Assembly: GCA_030692055.1 (NCBI GenBank)
Contig: JAUYCY010000046.1
Location: 1 to 17,912 of the forward strand
DNA length: 17,912 nucleotides
Direction: 5' to 3'
Source: Candidatus Omnitrophota bacterium
GTDB lineage: Bacteria; Omnitrophota; Koll11; Duberdicusellales; 4484-171
This document shows positions 1 through 6,600 of this stretch, one piece after another; position 1 is the first letter of the stretch; the number at the start of each line of letters is the position of its first letter. A model generated the notes under the pieces. It worked only from the letters and a program-made list of their open reading frames with translations, was not told the DNA's origin and ran no database searches. Position numbers and translations under genes: made by a program.

Positions 1-71
1 ATGGCCGGGGGTGAATGCGAACTGAGGTACTGCTTCGGCGAGATGTCGCATCGGACGCAAGGCGGATACCT

Positions 72-98
72 CGCCAGATTTGCGCAGCAAATCTGGCG
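72..98. repeat. Perfect 12-bp stem-loop
   Basis: A perfect inverted repeat: CGCCAGATTTGC at 72-83, a 3-base loop, and its exact complement at 87-98. It has no T-tract, so it does not look like a terminator. It lies in a non-coding stretch crowded with other palindromes and is best read as an interspersed palindromic repeat. A 70-codon reading frame runs across it but looks like translated repeat rather than a gene. Confidence 0.7.
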
Positions 99-112
99 GG
101 TAAATAAAGGTA

Positions 113-130
113 CCACGGGCATGCCCGTGG
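113..130. repeat. 18-bp perfect palindrome heading dispersed repeat copy 1
   Basis: CCACGGGCATGCCCGTGG is its own reverse complement. It lies a few bases upstream of the conserved ATACTAATATTATTACTGG core of the dispersed repeat. A different GC-rich hairpin (17814-17833) sits at the equivalent position before the other copy, so a variable hairpin followed by a conserved core seems to be the layout of the family. Confidence 0.7.
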
Positions 131-136
131 GGCTCC

Positions 137-330
137 ATACTAATATTATTACTGGTTCGCTCTTTTTAAGCTATAGCGTATTTTTAAAACAGAGCAATTG
201 CAACTTGTCATAGATGTATATTCTTATCGCTTAGCTATCGCGGACCCAGCATATCTTTACTTTGCTTACGCAAAGGCTGGGTTCATTCATTGCCTTGGAA
301 TGAGGTTAACTACGTTTACGATTTCGGCTT
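137..330 (+). repeat. Dispersed repeat, copy 1, interrupted by a 126-base insert
   Basis: 137-158 and 285-330 together match the continuous stretch 17842-17909 almost perfectly: I count one difference in each part (C for T at 17855 and 17885). In copy 1 the two parts are separated by 159-284, which begins after one GGTTC (154-158) and ends in another GGTTC (280-284). Either a 126-base unit was inserted with a 5-base duplication, or the copy at 17842 lost it by recombination between direct repeats. No protein-coding content is evident. Confidence 0.75.
242..284 (+). other. Structured stem-loop inside the repeat insert
   Basis: GGACCCAGC (242-250) pairs with GCTGGGTTC (276-284) over nine positions including one G-T wobble. 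Stacked inside it is a hairpin of CTTTGC (260-265), loop TTAC (266-269) and GCAAAG (270-275). The same YTTGC-TTAC-GCAAR type of hairpin inside a longer outer stem occurs in the repeats downstream of the tRNA at 11782-12175. Whether it is transcribed is unknown. Confidence 0.5.
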
Positions 331-333
331 CAT

Positions 334-353
334 CCCAGTGGCAAGCCACGGGG
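334..353. repeat. GC-rich hairpin with AA loop
   Basis: CCCAGTGGC (334-342), loop AA, GCCACGGGG (345-353): eight of nine positions pair. Loop and stem style match the hairpin at 17814-17833. It directly follows the conserved repeat tail at 285-330, so the repeat family appears to be bracketed by hairpins. Confidence 0.55.
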
Positions 354-405
354 TAAACGCCTGAGAGAGAATAAAGAGATGCTGATTCGTAGGTACATGA
401 GTATG

Positions 406-434
406 TTGACATTTAAGACGATAGTTGCTATCCT
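406..434 (+). promoter_or_regulatory. Predicted sigma70-type promoter for the MEMO-family gene
   Basis: A consensus -35 box TTGACA (406-411), a 17-base spacer, and a -10 candidate TATCCT (429-434, four of six consensus positions, preceded by TTGC). It is the best promoter in this non-coding stretch, points at the gene starting at 559, and would give a leader of about 120 bases that includes the hairpin at 452-488. Confidence 0.5.
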
Positions 435-451
435 ATTTAAAAGAAAGTAAC

Positions 452-488
452 CCTTCGACTTCACTCATGGTCCTGAGTAAACTGAAGG
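452..488. repeat. Imperfect palindrome CCTTCGACTTC.../...GAAGG
   Basis: CCTTC...CACTCA on the left pairs with TGAGT...GAAGG on the right with a few mismatches. It would sit in the leader of the MEMO-family gene. No T-tract follows, so it is more likely a repeat than a terminator. Confidence 0.4.
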
Positions 489-558
489 ACAAGTAGCAAG
501 ATAAACAAAAGTTACAAAAATTCTTTCTACTTGTTACTTTCTACTTAATAGAAAAAAT

Positions 559-1362
559 ATGGTTAGGGAGCCAGTAGTAAGCGGACAATTTTATCCGGCC
601 GGTAAAGAAAAATTGACTGCACTAATTAGCAGTCTCAGGCCTAAGGAATCAGCAAAGATATTAGCAAAAGCAATAATTATTCCACATGCCGGCTATATTT
701 ATTCGGGACGCGTAGCAGTTGTAACGGTAAGCAGAGTGCTCGCTAGAAAACAGGTCATAATTTTGGGCCCTAACCATACTGGACACGGCAGCGACTTTGC
801 ATTGTGGGCAAAGGGGGGTTGGAAAACACCGTTAGGGGAAATAGAGATTGCCGAAGATTTAGCAAAACTTATAATAGAAAAAGGCGATTATATAAAAGAA
901 GAATATCTTGCGCATAAGTTTGAGCATTCTATCGAAGTAGAGTTACCTATAATTTCATATTTTTTTAACGCCTATAGTTTTATTCCTATAGCTTGTCAGG
1001 TATCCGATGTATCTACGTATCAACATGTTGCAGCTCAAATTTACGAAGGGATAAAGTCAATAAAAGAAGACGTGATTTTAGTGGCTTCAACCGATATGAC
1101 GCATTATGAACCTGATGCGACAGCGCGTAAAAAAGATAGAGAGGCTTTGGAATATATTATAAACCTTGATGAGGAAGGGTTAGTAAGGAAAGTTACCAAA
1201 GACAATATAAGTATGTGCGGTGTTGCACCGGTGGCAATTTTAATTAACCTTGTTAAACGCTTGGGCGCAAGGAAGGCGCAAGTGGCGCTATATCAGACCA
1301 GTGGCGATGTTAGCGGTGATTACAGCTCTGTAGTAGGGTATGCGGGGATAATTATTAGTTAA
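559..1362 (+). CDS. amrB: AmmeMemoRadiSam system protein B (MEMO family)
   Basis: 267 residues, the usual length for this family, which shares the fold of class III extradiol dioxygenases. The putative metal or active-site residues of the family are visible: H43 in PHAGY, H73 in GPNHTGHG, H182 in STDMTHYE, and C220 in CGVAPV, followed by the conserved SGDVSGDYSSVVGYAG segment near the C-terminus. In many genomes the gene occurs with AMMECR1 and a radical SAM protein, which is the source of its name; neither partner is in this window. The biochemical role in bacteria is not established. The ATG at 559 lacks a clear Shine-Dalgarno sequence, but the next residues (REPVVSGQFYP) match the family N-terminus. 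A promoter candidate lies at 406-434. Family assignment is confident, function is not. Confidence 0.92.
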   Translation: MVREPVVSGQFYPAGKEKLTALISSLRPKESAKILAKAIIIPHAGYIYSGRVAVVTVSRVLARKQVIILGPNHTGHGSDFALWAKGGWKTPLGEIEIAEDLAKLIIEKGDYIKEEYLAHKFEHSIEVELPIISYFFNAYSFIPIACQVSDVSTYQHVAAQIYEGIKSIKEDVILVASTDMTHYEPDATARKKDREALEYIINLDEEGLVRKVTKDNISMCGVAPVAILINLVKRLGARKAQVALYQTSGDVSGDYSSVVGYAGIIIS

Positions 1363-1366
1363 ATGA

Positions 1367-1413
1367 GACTTGTGGTTTTTCAAGCGCTTGAAGCGTAGAA
1401 AAACCACTTAGTC
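1367..1413. repeat. Long hairpin just after amrB
   Basis: GACT.TGTGGTTTTTC (1367 onward) pairs with GAAAAACCACTTAGTC (ending 1413). The loop contains the perfect palindrome TCAAGCGCTTGA (1380-1391). It starts four bases after the amrB stop codon and could end transcription, but there is no run of T on the + strand, so a repeat is equally likely. Confidence 0.45.
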
Positions 1414-1438
1414 CAACAGGACACCCTGCTGGGTAGTC

Positions 1439-1553
1439 GAATTTAACCCCACACCCAGATAACGTGGTGTGGTGAGTAAACTCTATAGAAAAGAGAATAG
1501 TAAGCCTTACATCGTAAGGGGGAAAAATAAACTGCTGGGTGTGGGGTCAATTC
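1439..1553. mobile_element. Palindromic element, copy 1 (CCCCACACCCAG arms), non-autonomous
   Basis: The left arm (1439-1458) and right arm (1535-1553) are inverted copies of GAATTGACCCCACACCCAG with one small difference. The roughly 76-base middle contains GGTGTGG (1466-1472), which can pair with CCACACC of the left arm (1449-1455), so the left arm has two alternative partners. A second element with the same arms lies at 6601-6723. There is no coding capacity. Short size, inverted termini and two copies suggest a MITE-like or REP-like element. The enzyme that would move it is not in the window. Confidence 0.6.
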
Positions 1554-1635
1554 GCACTATTATTTTTTCTGCGTGCTCGCCTCGCTTCGCGGGCGAAGCG
1601 GGCAATACACTTGAAAAAAATAATGTGCTCATTGA
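1547..1635 (+). repeat. Right-hand hairpin of the element, ending at a Shine-Dalgarno sequence
   Basis: Starting inside the right arm, TCAATTCGCAC plus an AT-rich run pairs with GAAAAAATAATGTGC plus TCATTGA, enclosing a second hairpin CGCTTCGC (1583-1590) / GCGAAGCG (1593-1600). The structure ends immediately before AGGGGGG (1636-1642), the ribosome binding site of the gene at 1646. The same layout recurs at 6716-6786. Confidence 0.55.
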
Positions 1636-1645
1636 AGGGGGGTAA

Positions 1646-1984
1646 ATGGAAGAAGAAATTAAGAAAAAAATAGACGAAGACTGGAAGGTGCAGGCTGAAA
1701 AAGAAAAGAAAAAGGCGCAAGACAAAGACGAAATTTATCATGAGCCAACTTTTACGATATTTTTATCTTCTTTAGGCATGCAGGCGCTTATTGCTATGGG
1801 AAGATTAGTTAATCCCGTGACTGGAAAACCAGAAAAGAATTTAGAACAGGCACGTTTTCTGGTTGATACCTTGGGTATTATTAAAGAAAAGACTAAAGGA
1901 AACTTGAACCTTGAAGAGGAAAAGTTATTGGATGAGTCGTTATTTAATTTAAGAATGATCTATGTAGAGGAGGAAAAAAAATGA
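1646..1984 (+). CDS. DUF1844 domain protein
   Basis: 112 residues. The N-terminal 30 residues are highly charged (EEEIKKKIDEDW... and a KEKKKAQDKDE stretch) and probably helical. They are followed by the DUF1844 signature region: PTFTIFLSSLGMQALIAMGR..NPVTGKPEKNLEQARFLVDTLG, then a helical segment ending in ESLFNLRMIYVE. The family is small and of unknown function, seen mainly in diderm lineages such as Planctomycetes-related, deltaproteobacterial and candidate-phylum bacteria. The ATG at 1646 follows a G-rich Shine-Dalgarno sequence (1636-1642) with short spacing. The stop codon overlaps the start of the Trm112-like gene (ATGA), so the two are almost certainly co-transcribed. No function is claimed. 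Confidence 0.8.
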   Translation: MEEEIKKKIDEDWKVQAEKEKKKAQDKDEIYHEPTFTIFLSSLGMQALIAMGRLVNPVTGKPEKNLEQARFLVDTLGIIKEKTKGNLNLEEEKLLDESLFNLRMIYVEEEKK

Positions 1985-2151
1985 TCAACGAAGAGCTGTT
2001 GAATATTTTGGCTTGTCCTTTGTGTAAGGCAGATGTGGTTTTAAAGAATGAAAAAATTGTATGTGTAAAATGTGCTAGAAAGTATCCCATACGAGACGGT
2101 ATACCAGTAATGCTAATAGAGGAGGCAGAAGCAGATGAAGAAAAAAAATAA
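1981..2151 (+). CDS. Trm112 family small zinc-ribbon-like protein
   Basis: A 56-codon gene, short enough to be missed by length filters. The protein begins MINEELLNILACPLCKADV and continues with IVCVKCARKYPIRDGIPVML, the full pattern of the Trm112/YcaR family. Two CxxC pairs (C12/C15 and C28/C31) would bind zinc, and the Y-P-I-R-D-G-I-P motif is diagnostic. Eukaryotic and archaeal Trm112 activates methyltransferases; the bacterial role is not settled, although the gene is often found beside cell-envelope or nucleotide-sugar genes. Its start overlaps the DUF1844 stop by four bases, and its 3' end overlaps aroQ by 17 bases, consistent with translational coupling. A GAGGAGG sequence (2118-2124) inside its 3' end serves aroQ. 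Confidence 0.85.
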   Translation: MINEELLNILACPLCKADVVLKNEKIVCVKCARKYPIRDGIPVMLIEEAEADEEKK

Positions 2152-2608
2152 AATTTTAGTAATTCATGGGCCGAATTTACATCTTTTGGGTAAACGTCAA
2201 CCTCAAATCTACGGTAATTTTACGCTCAAGCAAATTAATCAAGAATTGAAAGAAAAGGCTAAAAAAGGTAATGTGAGTATAGATATTTTCCAATTTAATT
2301 CAGAAGGCGAGATTGTCGAAAAGATCACATCCGCTCGCTATGATTTTTTAATCATTAATCCTGCTGCCTACACGCATACTTCTGTTGCCATAAGAGATGC
2401 TCTTTTAGCAGTGAATAGGCCTACCATAGAAGTACATCTGTCGAATATATACAAAAGAGAAGATTTTCGGAAAAAATCTCTAGTGAGTGATGTGGTATTA
2501 GGAGTAATAACCGGTTTAGGTAAATACAGCTACCTTCTTGCCTTTGAAGCTGCGGCCAATCTCATGAAACTTTGCCCCTCTACAGAAGCAGCTCAAATAA
2601 AGCGATAA
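2135..2608 (+). CDS. aroQ: 3-dehydroquinate dehydratase, type II
   Basis: 157 residues, slightly above the usual 140-150. It dehydrates 3-dehydroquinate to 3-dehydroshikimate in the shikimate pathway. The type II signature is clear: HGPNLHLLGKRQPQIYG with the catalytic arginine and tyrosine (R21, Y26) on the flexible lid, then FNSEGEIVEKI, the substrate-binding NPAAYTHTS, and EVHLSNIYKRE with the catalytic histidine. The GLGKYSYLLAFEAA helix is also typical. The start at 2135 is preceded by GAGGAGG at ten bases spacing. The gene overlaps its upstream neighbour by 17 bases and its downstream neighbour by one base (TAATG). The order aroQ, Xaa-Pro peptidase, efp matches Bacillus subtilis yqhS-yqhT-efp. 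Confidence 0.95.
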   Translation: MKKKNKILVIHGPNLHLLGKRQPQIYGNFTLKQINQELKEKAKKGNVSIDIFQFNSEGEIVEKITSARYDFLIINPAAYTHTSVAIRDALLAVNRPTIEVHLSNIYKREDFRKKSLVSDVVLGVITGLGKYSYLLAFEAAANLMKLCPSTEAAQIKR

Positions 2609-3648
2609 TGGAAAACAGGATTAAGAAATGCATTGCAAAGCTAAAAACAAAAAATCTCGATGCTATTCTTTTATCTAATCCTACAAATATAACTTATCTT
2701 AATGGTTTTCGTGAGGCCGAAGGTTATCTTTTAATTAATCCTGACACTCAACCCACTTATTTTACTAATTTTTTATATAAATATGAGGCACAAAAACTTT
2801 CTTATTGCCGGGTTTTAACTAGCGGCGGAAATATTTTCAAATTAGTTGAGGATGAGATTCGGCGGCTTCATTTAAAAAATATAGGCTTTGAAGCAAAGCA
2901 TTTACCTTTTTTGGAATATGCAAAATTTAGCGATGATTTAGCGGCGGAAGGTATAAATTTTATAAAAACTATAGATTTTATTGAGAATTTACGGATAATA
3001 AAAAGTCATAGCGAAGTTTCATTAATAAAAAAAGCCGCCCGGATAACTCAAGAAGCGCTTACATTCATAGGCGAAATTCACGAGAAAACAATGCGCGAAA
3101 AGGAGTTGAGTTTAGAAGTAGAAAAGTTTTTAAAACTCAAAGGTGATAGCCAGGTTGCTTTTCCTACTATTGTTGCTTCAGGAAGAAATAGCGCTTTCCC
3201 CCATCACTTATCTGGCGAAGCTAAGCTAAACAAGAAATTCTTCCTAATTGATTTAGGCGCAAAGAATTATGGATACTGCGCTGACTTGACAAGGGTATTT
3301 TTTTGGGGTAAAATGCCGCCTTTATTTAAAAAAATATATAGCATTGTTCATCGTGCCCAAGAGTTAAGTATCAAAAAAATAAAAGACGGAGTAAAGGCAA
3401 AAGAAGTGGATTTGGCAGCCAGGAAATTTTTAGATAAGAAAGGGCTGGTTAAATATTTTGGCCATGGCGTTGGCCATGGCATAGGCTTATCTGTACATGA
3501 GCCGCCGTTTCTAAATTGCAAAAATGATGAGATTTTAAAAGATGGTATGGTAGTTACCGTAGAGCCAGCGGTTTATATCAATGGCAACTTTGGGATAAGA
3601 ATCGAAGACATGGTTTTAGTAGGTAATAACAAAGGAGAAGTTCTTTAG
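2608..3648 (+). CDS. Xaa-Pro aminopeptidase/dipeptidase (M24B)
   Basis: 346 residues from the ATG at 2608, which overlaps the aroQ stop codon. An upstream in-frame ATG at 2572 would add 12 residues that overlap aroQ and do not look like the family N-terminus. An N-terminal creatinase-like domain (about 1-130) precedes the pita-bread catalytic domain. The five metal ligands of the family are present: D215 (LIDLGAK), D226 (YCADLTR), H290 (GHGVGHGIG), E319 (TVEPAVY) and E333 (IRIEDMV), together with VHEPP. It removes or splits N-terminal X-Pro dipeptides in the cytoplasm. It corresponds in position to B. subtilis YqhT, just upstream of efp; that pairing is widely conserved. Whether it acts as aminopeptidase or prolidase cannot be decided from sequence alone. 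Confidence 0.92.
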   Translation: MENRIKKCIAKLKTKNLDAILLSNPTNITYLNGFREAEGYLLINPDTQPTYFTNFLYKYEAQKLSYCRVLTSGGNIFKLVEDEIRRLHLKNIGFEAKHLPFLEYAKFSDDLAAEGINFIKTIDFIENLRIIKSHSEVSLIKKAARITQEALTFIGEIHEKTMREKELSLEVEKFLKLKGDSQVAFPTIVASGRNSAFPHHLSGEAKLNKKFFLIDLGAKNYGYCADLTRVFFWGKMPPLFKKIYSIVHRAQELSIKKIKDGVKAKEVDLAARKFLDKKGLVKYFGHGVGHGIGLSVHEPPFLNCKNDEILKDGMVVTVEPAVYINGNFGIRIEDMVLVGNNKGEVL

Positions 3649-4208
3649 TGGGGATGTCGATAGGTAACATAAAGCCCTCTACGGTTATTCTTTACAATGA
3701 GGAGCCTTACACTGTGATAGAGTGCACCCATGTAAAGTTAGCCAGAGGCCCAGCGTTTTGTAAAGCAAAAATACGAAACTTAAGAACCTCTCAAATATCG
3801 GATTGTACATTAAGAGATTCCGATGGCGTCAGCGAAGCCCTTATTGAAGAAAGAAAGTTACAGCATCTTTATTGCGAACAAAACACGCATCATTTTTTAG
3901 ATTTAGAAACTTACGAAGACATTGTCTGTAATAGAACCGCCATTTTAGATGCGGCAGATTGGCTTAAGGATAATTTAGAAATTACTGGGCTATTTTATAA
4001 AGATGAACTTATAAACGTAAAATTACCCGCAACTTTGGTTTTAAGGGTTGTAGAAACAGAACCAGGATATAGAGGCGATACCGTCAAGTCAGGCAATAAA
4101 GCTGCCACATTGGAGACAGGGGTGGTAATACAAGTTCCTCTTTTCGTAAACAAAGATGACCTGGTTAAGGTAGATACGCAAAATAAGCAATATTTGGGAA
4201 GAATGTGA
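3648..4208 (+). CDS. efp: Translation elongation factor P
   Basis: 186 residues, typical length, with the three beta-barrel domains: residues 1-65 with IKPSTVILYNEEPYTVIE, a middle OB domain, and the C-terminal OB domain ending in GYRGDTVKSGNKAATLETG..VQVPLFV...VKVDT...YLGRM. EF-P relieves ribosome stalling at polyproline. The tip of the domain I loop, usually PGKG or PGRG, reads KLARGPAF, with arginine (R33) where E. coli has the beta-lysylated K34 and no PG pair. The GTG at 3648 overlaps the previous stop codon and has AAAGGAG ten bases upstream; an ATG at 3654 would shorten it by two residues and is possible. It lies between the M24 peptidase and accB, as in many Firmicutes. Confidence 0.95.
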   Translation: MGMSIGNIKPSTVILYNEEPYTVIECTHVKLARGPAFCKAKIRNLRTSQISDCTLRDSDGVSEALIEERKLQHLYCEQNTHHFLDLETYEDIVCNRTAILDAADWLKDNLEITGLFYKDELINVKLPATLVLRVVETEPGYRGDTVKSGNKAATLETGVVIQVPLFVNKDDLVKVDTQNKQYLGRM

Positions 4209-4288
4209 TATAAACAAACCAAAAAATTAGCCCTATTTAAAATTATAATATAAAAATATACAAAGAAGGCTTAAGGGTAGGAGGGAAT

Positions 4289-4708
4289 ATGGAATTAGAA
4301 AAATTAAAAGATTTTATTAATTTTATGAATGAGAATAATTTGTGTGAATTAGAAATTGAGGAAGAAGGAAAACGTATCCGCCTAAAAAAATTTTCCCAAG
4401 ACCAACCGGTAGTAATAGCCCAAAATAGCCCCACACTAAGAGAAGAGAAGGAGACCAAAAAAGAGGCTGCGCTAGAAATAAAATCGCCTATGGTGGGTAC
4501 CTTTTATCGCGCGCCTTCCCCGGGAGCAAAACCATACGTGGAGATAGGAGATACCATTAAACCCGGCGATGTTGTGTGTATTATTGAAGCAATGAAGCTT
4601 ATGAACGAAATCAAAGCTGAAATAGGCGGCAAAATTACGGAAATTTTAGTGGAAACTGGGCAACCGGTAGAATTTGATCAGCCGTTATTTGTCTTAGAAC
4701 CCGCATAA
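4289..4708 (+). CDS. accB: Acetyl-CoA carboxylase biotin carboxyl carrier protein
   Basis: 139 residues. The N-terminal 35 residues ([22 protein letters not shown]...) match the AccB N-terminal region, followed by a charged linker rich in E, K and T (about 38-62) and the biotinyl domain (about 63-139). K103 in [10 protein letters not shown] is the biotinylated lysine, and the thumb segment [16 protein letters not shown] typical of bacterial AccB is present. Biotin on K103 is carboxylated by AccC and delivers the carboxyl group to the AccAD transferase, neither subunit of which is in the window. The start is preceded by GGTAGGAGG. An 80-base gap separates it from efp. The accC start is 166 bases downstream, with a palindromic repeat in between. 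Confidence 0.96.
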   Translation: MELEKLKDFINFMNENNLCELEIEEEGKRIRLKKFSQDQPVVIAQNSPTLREEKETKKEAALEIKSPMVGTFYRAPSPGAKPYVEIGDTIKPGDVVCIIEAMKLMNEIKAEIGGKITEILVETGQPVEFDQPLFVLEPA

Positions 4709-4727
4709 TATTGAGGGAGAAATAAAT

Positions 4728-4843
4728 AAGATACAAGAGACAATAACCAAACAATGACCAATAGCCAAATCCCAATAACCAAACGAAAATTAAATACACT
4801 GTTTGGTAATTGGTTATTGGATATTGAAATTTGTTTGTATCTT
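4728..4843. repeat. AT-rich palindromic element (CAATAACCAAAC family), copy 1
   Basis: The outer arms AAGATACAA (4728-4736) and TTGTATCTT (4835-4843) are perfect inverted repeats. The inner arms CCAATAACC..AAAC (4772-4784) and GTTTGGT..GGTTATTGG (4801-4820) pair apart from a 7-base indel. The sequence is full of CAATAACC/GGTTATTGG words. A second element built from the same words lies at 11493-11601. It sits between accB and accC and supplies a spurious 24-codon in-frame extension ahead of the real accC start. Confidence 0.65.
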
Positions 4844-4874
4844 GTTTCTTGGTTATTGGTTATTTCATAAAAAT

Positions 4875-6227
4875 ATGTTTTCAAAAGTTCTTATTGCTAA
4901 CAGAGGCGAAATTGCCATAAGAGTAATTCGGGCCTGTAAAGAATTAGGCGTAAAGACAGTAGCAGTGTATTCTGTGGCTGATAAAGATTCTTTGCATGTT
5001 GAGTTTGCCGATGAGGCTATCTGTATCGGTAAAGCTCCGGCATCGGAAAGCTATCTTAATATATCGAGTATCATTAGCGCAGCAGAAATCACCGATAGCG
5101 ATGCGATTCATCCTGGTTATGGTTTTTTAGCTGAGAATCCTTATTTTGCCGAAGTATGTGAATCCTGTGGCATAAAATTTATAGGGCCAACGCCAGAAAA
5201 TATACGGCTAATGGGCGATAAGTTAAAAGCAAAAGAAACTATGCATAAGGCTAATCTTCCTTTGATTCCTGGCAGCAAAGGAGCTATAAAATCTAAAGAA
5301 GAAGCGCTCTCTTTGGCGAAGAAAATGGGCTACCCGCTCATTCTAAAGGCTAAAGCAGGCGGCGGAGGTAAAGGAATGCGTGTTTGCCATAGTGACGTGA
5401 GATTGGTAAGCGCGCTTTTAACGGCTCAGTCAGAAGCTCAGGCTGCCTTTGGTGACTCAGAAATTTATATGGAAAAATTTATAGAAAATCCACGCCATAT
5501 CGAAGTTCAAATCGCTGCGGATAACTACGGTAATGTTATTTATTTGGGAGAAAGAGATTGCAGCATTCAGCGTCGGCACCAAAAAGTAGTTGAAGAAACG
5601 CCTTCTCCGGCAGTAGATCAGCGTTTAAGGAGAAAACTTGGAGAACTATGCGTAAAAGGCATAAAGTCCATAAATTACCGTAGTGTCGGCACAATTGAGT
5701 TTTTACTTGACAAAAGTGGGCATTTTTATTTTATGGAAATGAACACCAGAATACAAGTTGAACATCCTATAACTGAAGAGGTAACCGGTATAGATTTAGT
5801 AAAATTACAAATTCTCACAGCCATGGGTGAAAAGCTAAATATCCGGCAGGATGATGTTCGTATCAATGGAAACGCTATTGAGTGCCGTATTAACGCAGAA
5901 GATCCCGAAAATAGTTTTCTTCCTTGCCCGGGTAATATTGAATTCTGTTATATACCCGGTGGAAAGGATATAAGAGTCGATACACATATCTACAGCGGCT
6001 ATAAAATCACCCCCTATTATGATTCTCTTCTTGCTAAATTGATAGCCAAAGGAGAAAAAAGAGAGGACGCTTTAAAAAAGATGGAAAGGGCACTGGATGA
6101 GTTTCTGATTGAACCCATAAAGACCACCGTTTCTTTCTGTAAAGAAGTAATAACAGATTCTGATTTTAGAAGAGGCCACTATCACACGGGCTTTTTAGAG
6201 AAATTTTTGGGCAAGGAGGAAGAGTGA
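4875..6227 (+). CDS. accC: Acetyl-CoA carboxylase, biotin carboxylase subunit
   Basis: 450 residues from the ATG at 4875, which matches the family length and the standard N-terminus FSKVLIANRGEIAIRVIRA. The reading frame extends upstream to a TTG at 4803, but those 24 codons are translated repeat and are rejected. Visible domains: biotin carboxylase N-terminal (1-110), ATP-grasp with glycine-rich loop AGGGGKGM (161-168), ERDCSIQRRHQKVVEE-type substrate loop, EMNTRIQVEHPITEEVTG metal and catalytic segment, and the C-terminal domain with ECRINAEDP. It carboxylates AccB-biotin using ATP and bicarbonate, the first step of fatty-acid synthesis. It overlaps the Asp23-family gene by four bases (GTGA), so the two are coupled. 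Confidence 0.97.
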   Translation: MFSKVLIANRGEIAIRVIRACKELGVKTVAVYSVADKDSLHVEFADEAICIGKAPASESYLNISSIISAAEITDSDAIHPGYGFLAENPYFAEVCESCGIKFIGPTPENIRLMGDKLKAKETMHKANLPLIPGSKGAIKSKEEALSLAKKMGYPLILKAKAGGGGKGMRVCHSDVRLVSALLTAQSEAQAAFGDSEIYMEKFIENPRHIEVQIAADNYGNVIYLGERDCSIQRRHQKVVEETPSPAVDQRLRRKLGELCVKGIKSINYRSVGTIEFLLDKSGHFYFMEMNTRIQVEHPITEEVTGIDLVKLQILTAMGEKLNIRQDDVRINGNAIECRINAEDPENSFLPCPGNIEFCYIPGGKDIRVDTHIYSGYKITPYYDSLLAKLIAKGEKREDALKKMERALDEFLIEPIKTTVSFCKEVITDSDFRRGHYHTGFLEKFLGKEEE

Positions 6228-6598
6228 GCAGAAATATCAGCTCTGAATATGGGCAGATAAAAATACACCGACGGGTGGTTGTGCAGATAGCAGAAACATC
6301 CGCACGCCAAATTAGCGGAGTAAAACGTGTCGGATGGGAATGCTATGGCATGTGGAAGGGGATTCTAAAATTTTTTAATCTTGCCGGTACCAGAGTAAGC
6401 CAAGAAAATGAACTCAGGATAGTAATTCCTGTAACGATTGTCTGGAAGGAAAACATAGTGGATGTTGCCTATGAAATACAAAAAAAAATCATTTCTCAGA
6501 TGCTTGACAGTCTTAATATTGATACAGTAGTTATAGATGTTAAGGTAAAAAGAGTAGAAAGGTCAAATGAAGCAGCCCCGACGAATGTCGGGGCGTAG
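6224..6598 (+). CDS. Asp23/Gls24 family (YqhY-like) protein
   Basis: 124 residues with the Asp23 (DUF322) pattern: YGQIKIHRRVVVQIAETSARQISGVKRVG at the N-terminus, then the central VIPVTIVWKENIVDVAYEIQKKIISQM and a final beta strand VVIDVKVKRV. The GTG start overlaps the accC stop codon and has AAGGAGG about five bases upstream. In B. subtilis the homologue YqhY is likewise encoded directly after accB-accC and has been linked genetically to control of acetyl-CoA carboxylase; transfer of that role here is inference. The last seven residues are encoded largely by a perfect hairpin (6575-6594), so the C-terminal tail looks like a repeat that invaded the gene end. A second palindromic element begins three bases after the stop codon. 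Confidence 0.88.
   Translation: MSRNISSEYGQIKIHRRVVVQIAETSARQISGVKRVGWECYGMWKGILKFFNLAGTRVSQENELRIVIPVTIVWKENIVDVAYEIQKKIISQMLDSLNIDTVVIDVKVKRVERSNEAAPTNVGA
6575..6594. repeat. Perfect hairpin inside the 3' end of the Asp23 gene
   Basis: GCCCCGAC (6575-6582), loop GAAT, GTCGGGGC (6587-6594). It ends one base before the TAG stop codon. Lack of a T-tract argues against a terminator; a palindromic repeat or an mRNA 3'-end protector is more likely. Confidence 0.6.
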
Positions 6599-6600
6599 CT

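Noticed and set aside
1..213. 70-codon reading frame starting at base 1
   Set aside because: It runs through two perfect palindromes and the dispersed repeat core, has no recognisable domain and no supported start; it is best explained as translated repeat.
1367..1413. Rho-independent terminator after amrB
   Set aside because: The stem is strong but no T-run follows on the + strand; kept only as a hairpin.
1507..1741. Minus-strand reading frames over the palindromic element and DUF1844 gene
   Set aside because: Phenylalanine- and serine-rich shadow of a lysine/glutamate-rich + strand gene; no domain and no ribosome site.
2572..2607. Upstream start of the M24 peptidase
   Set aside because: It would overlap aroQ by 37 bases and add residues unlike the family; the ATG at 2608 overlaps the aroQ stop codon in the usual coupled manner.
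4803..4874. 24-codon N-terminal extension of accC
   Set aside because: It is encoded by the right arm of the palindromic element, starts with TTG, and the conserved biotin carboxylase N-terminus begins at the ATG at 4875.
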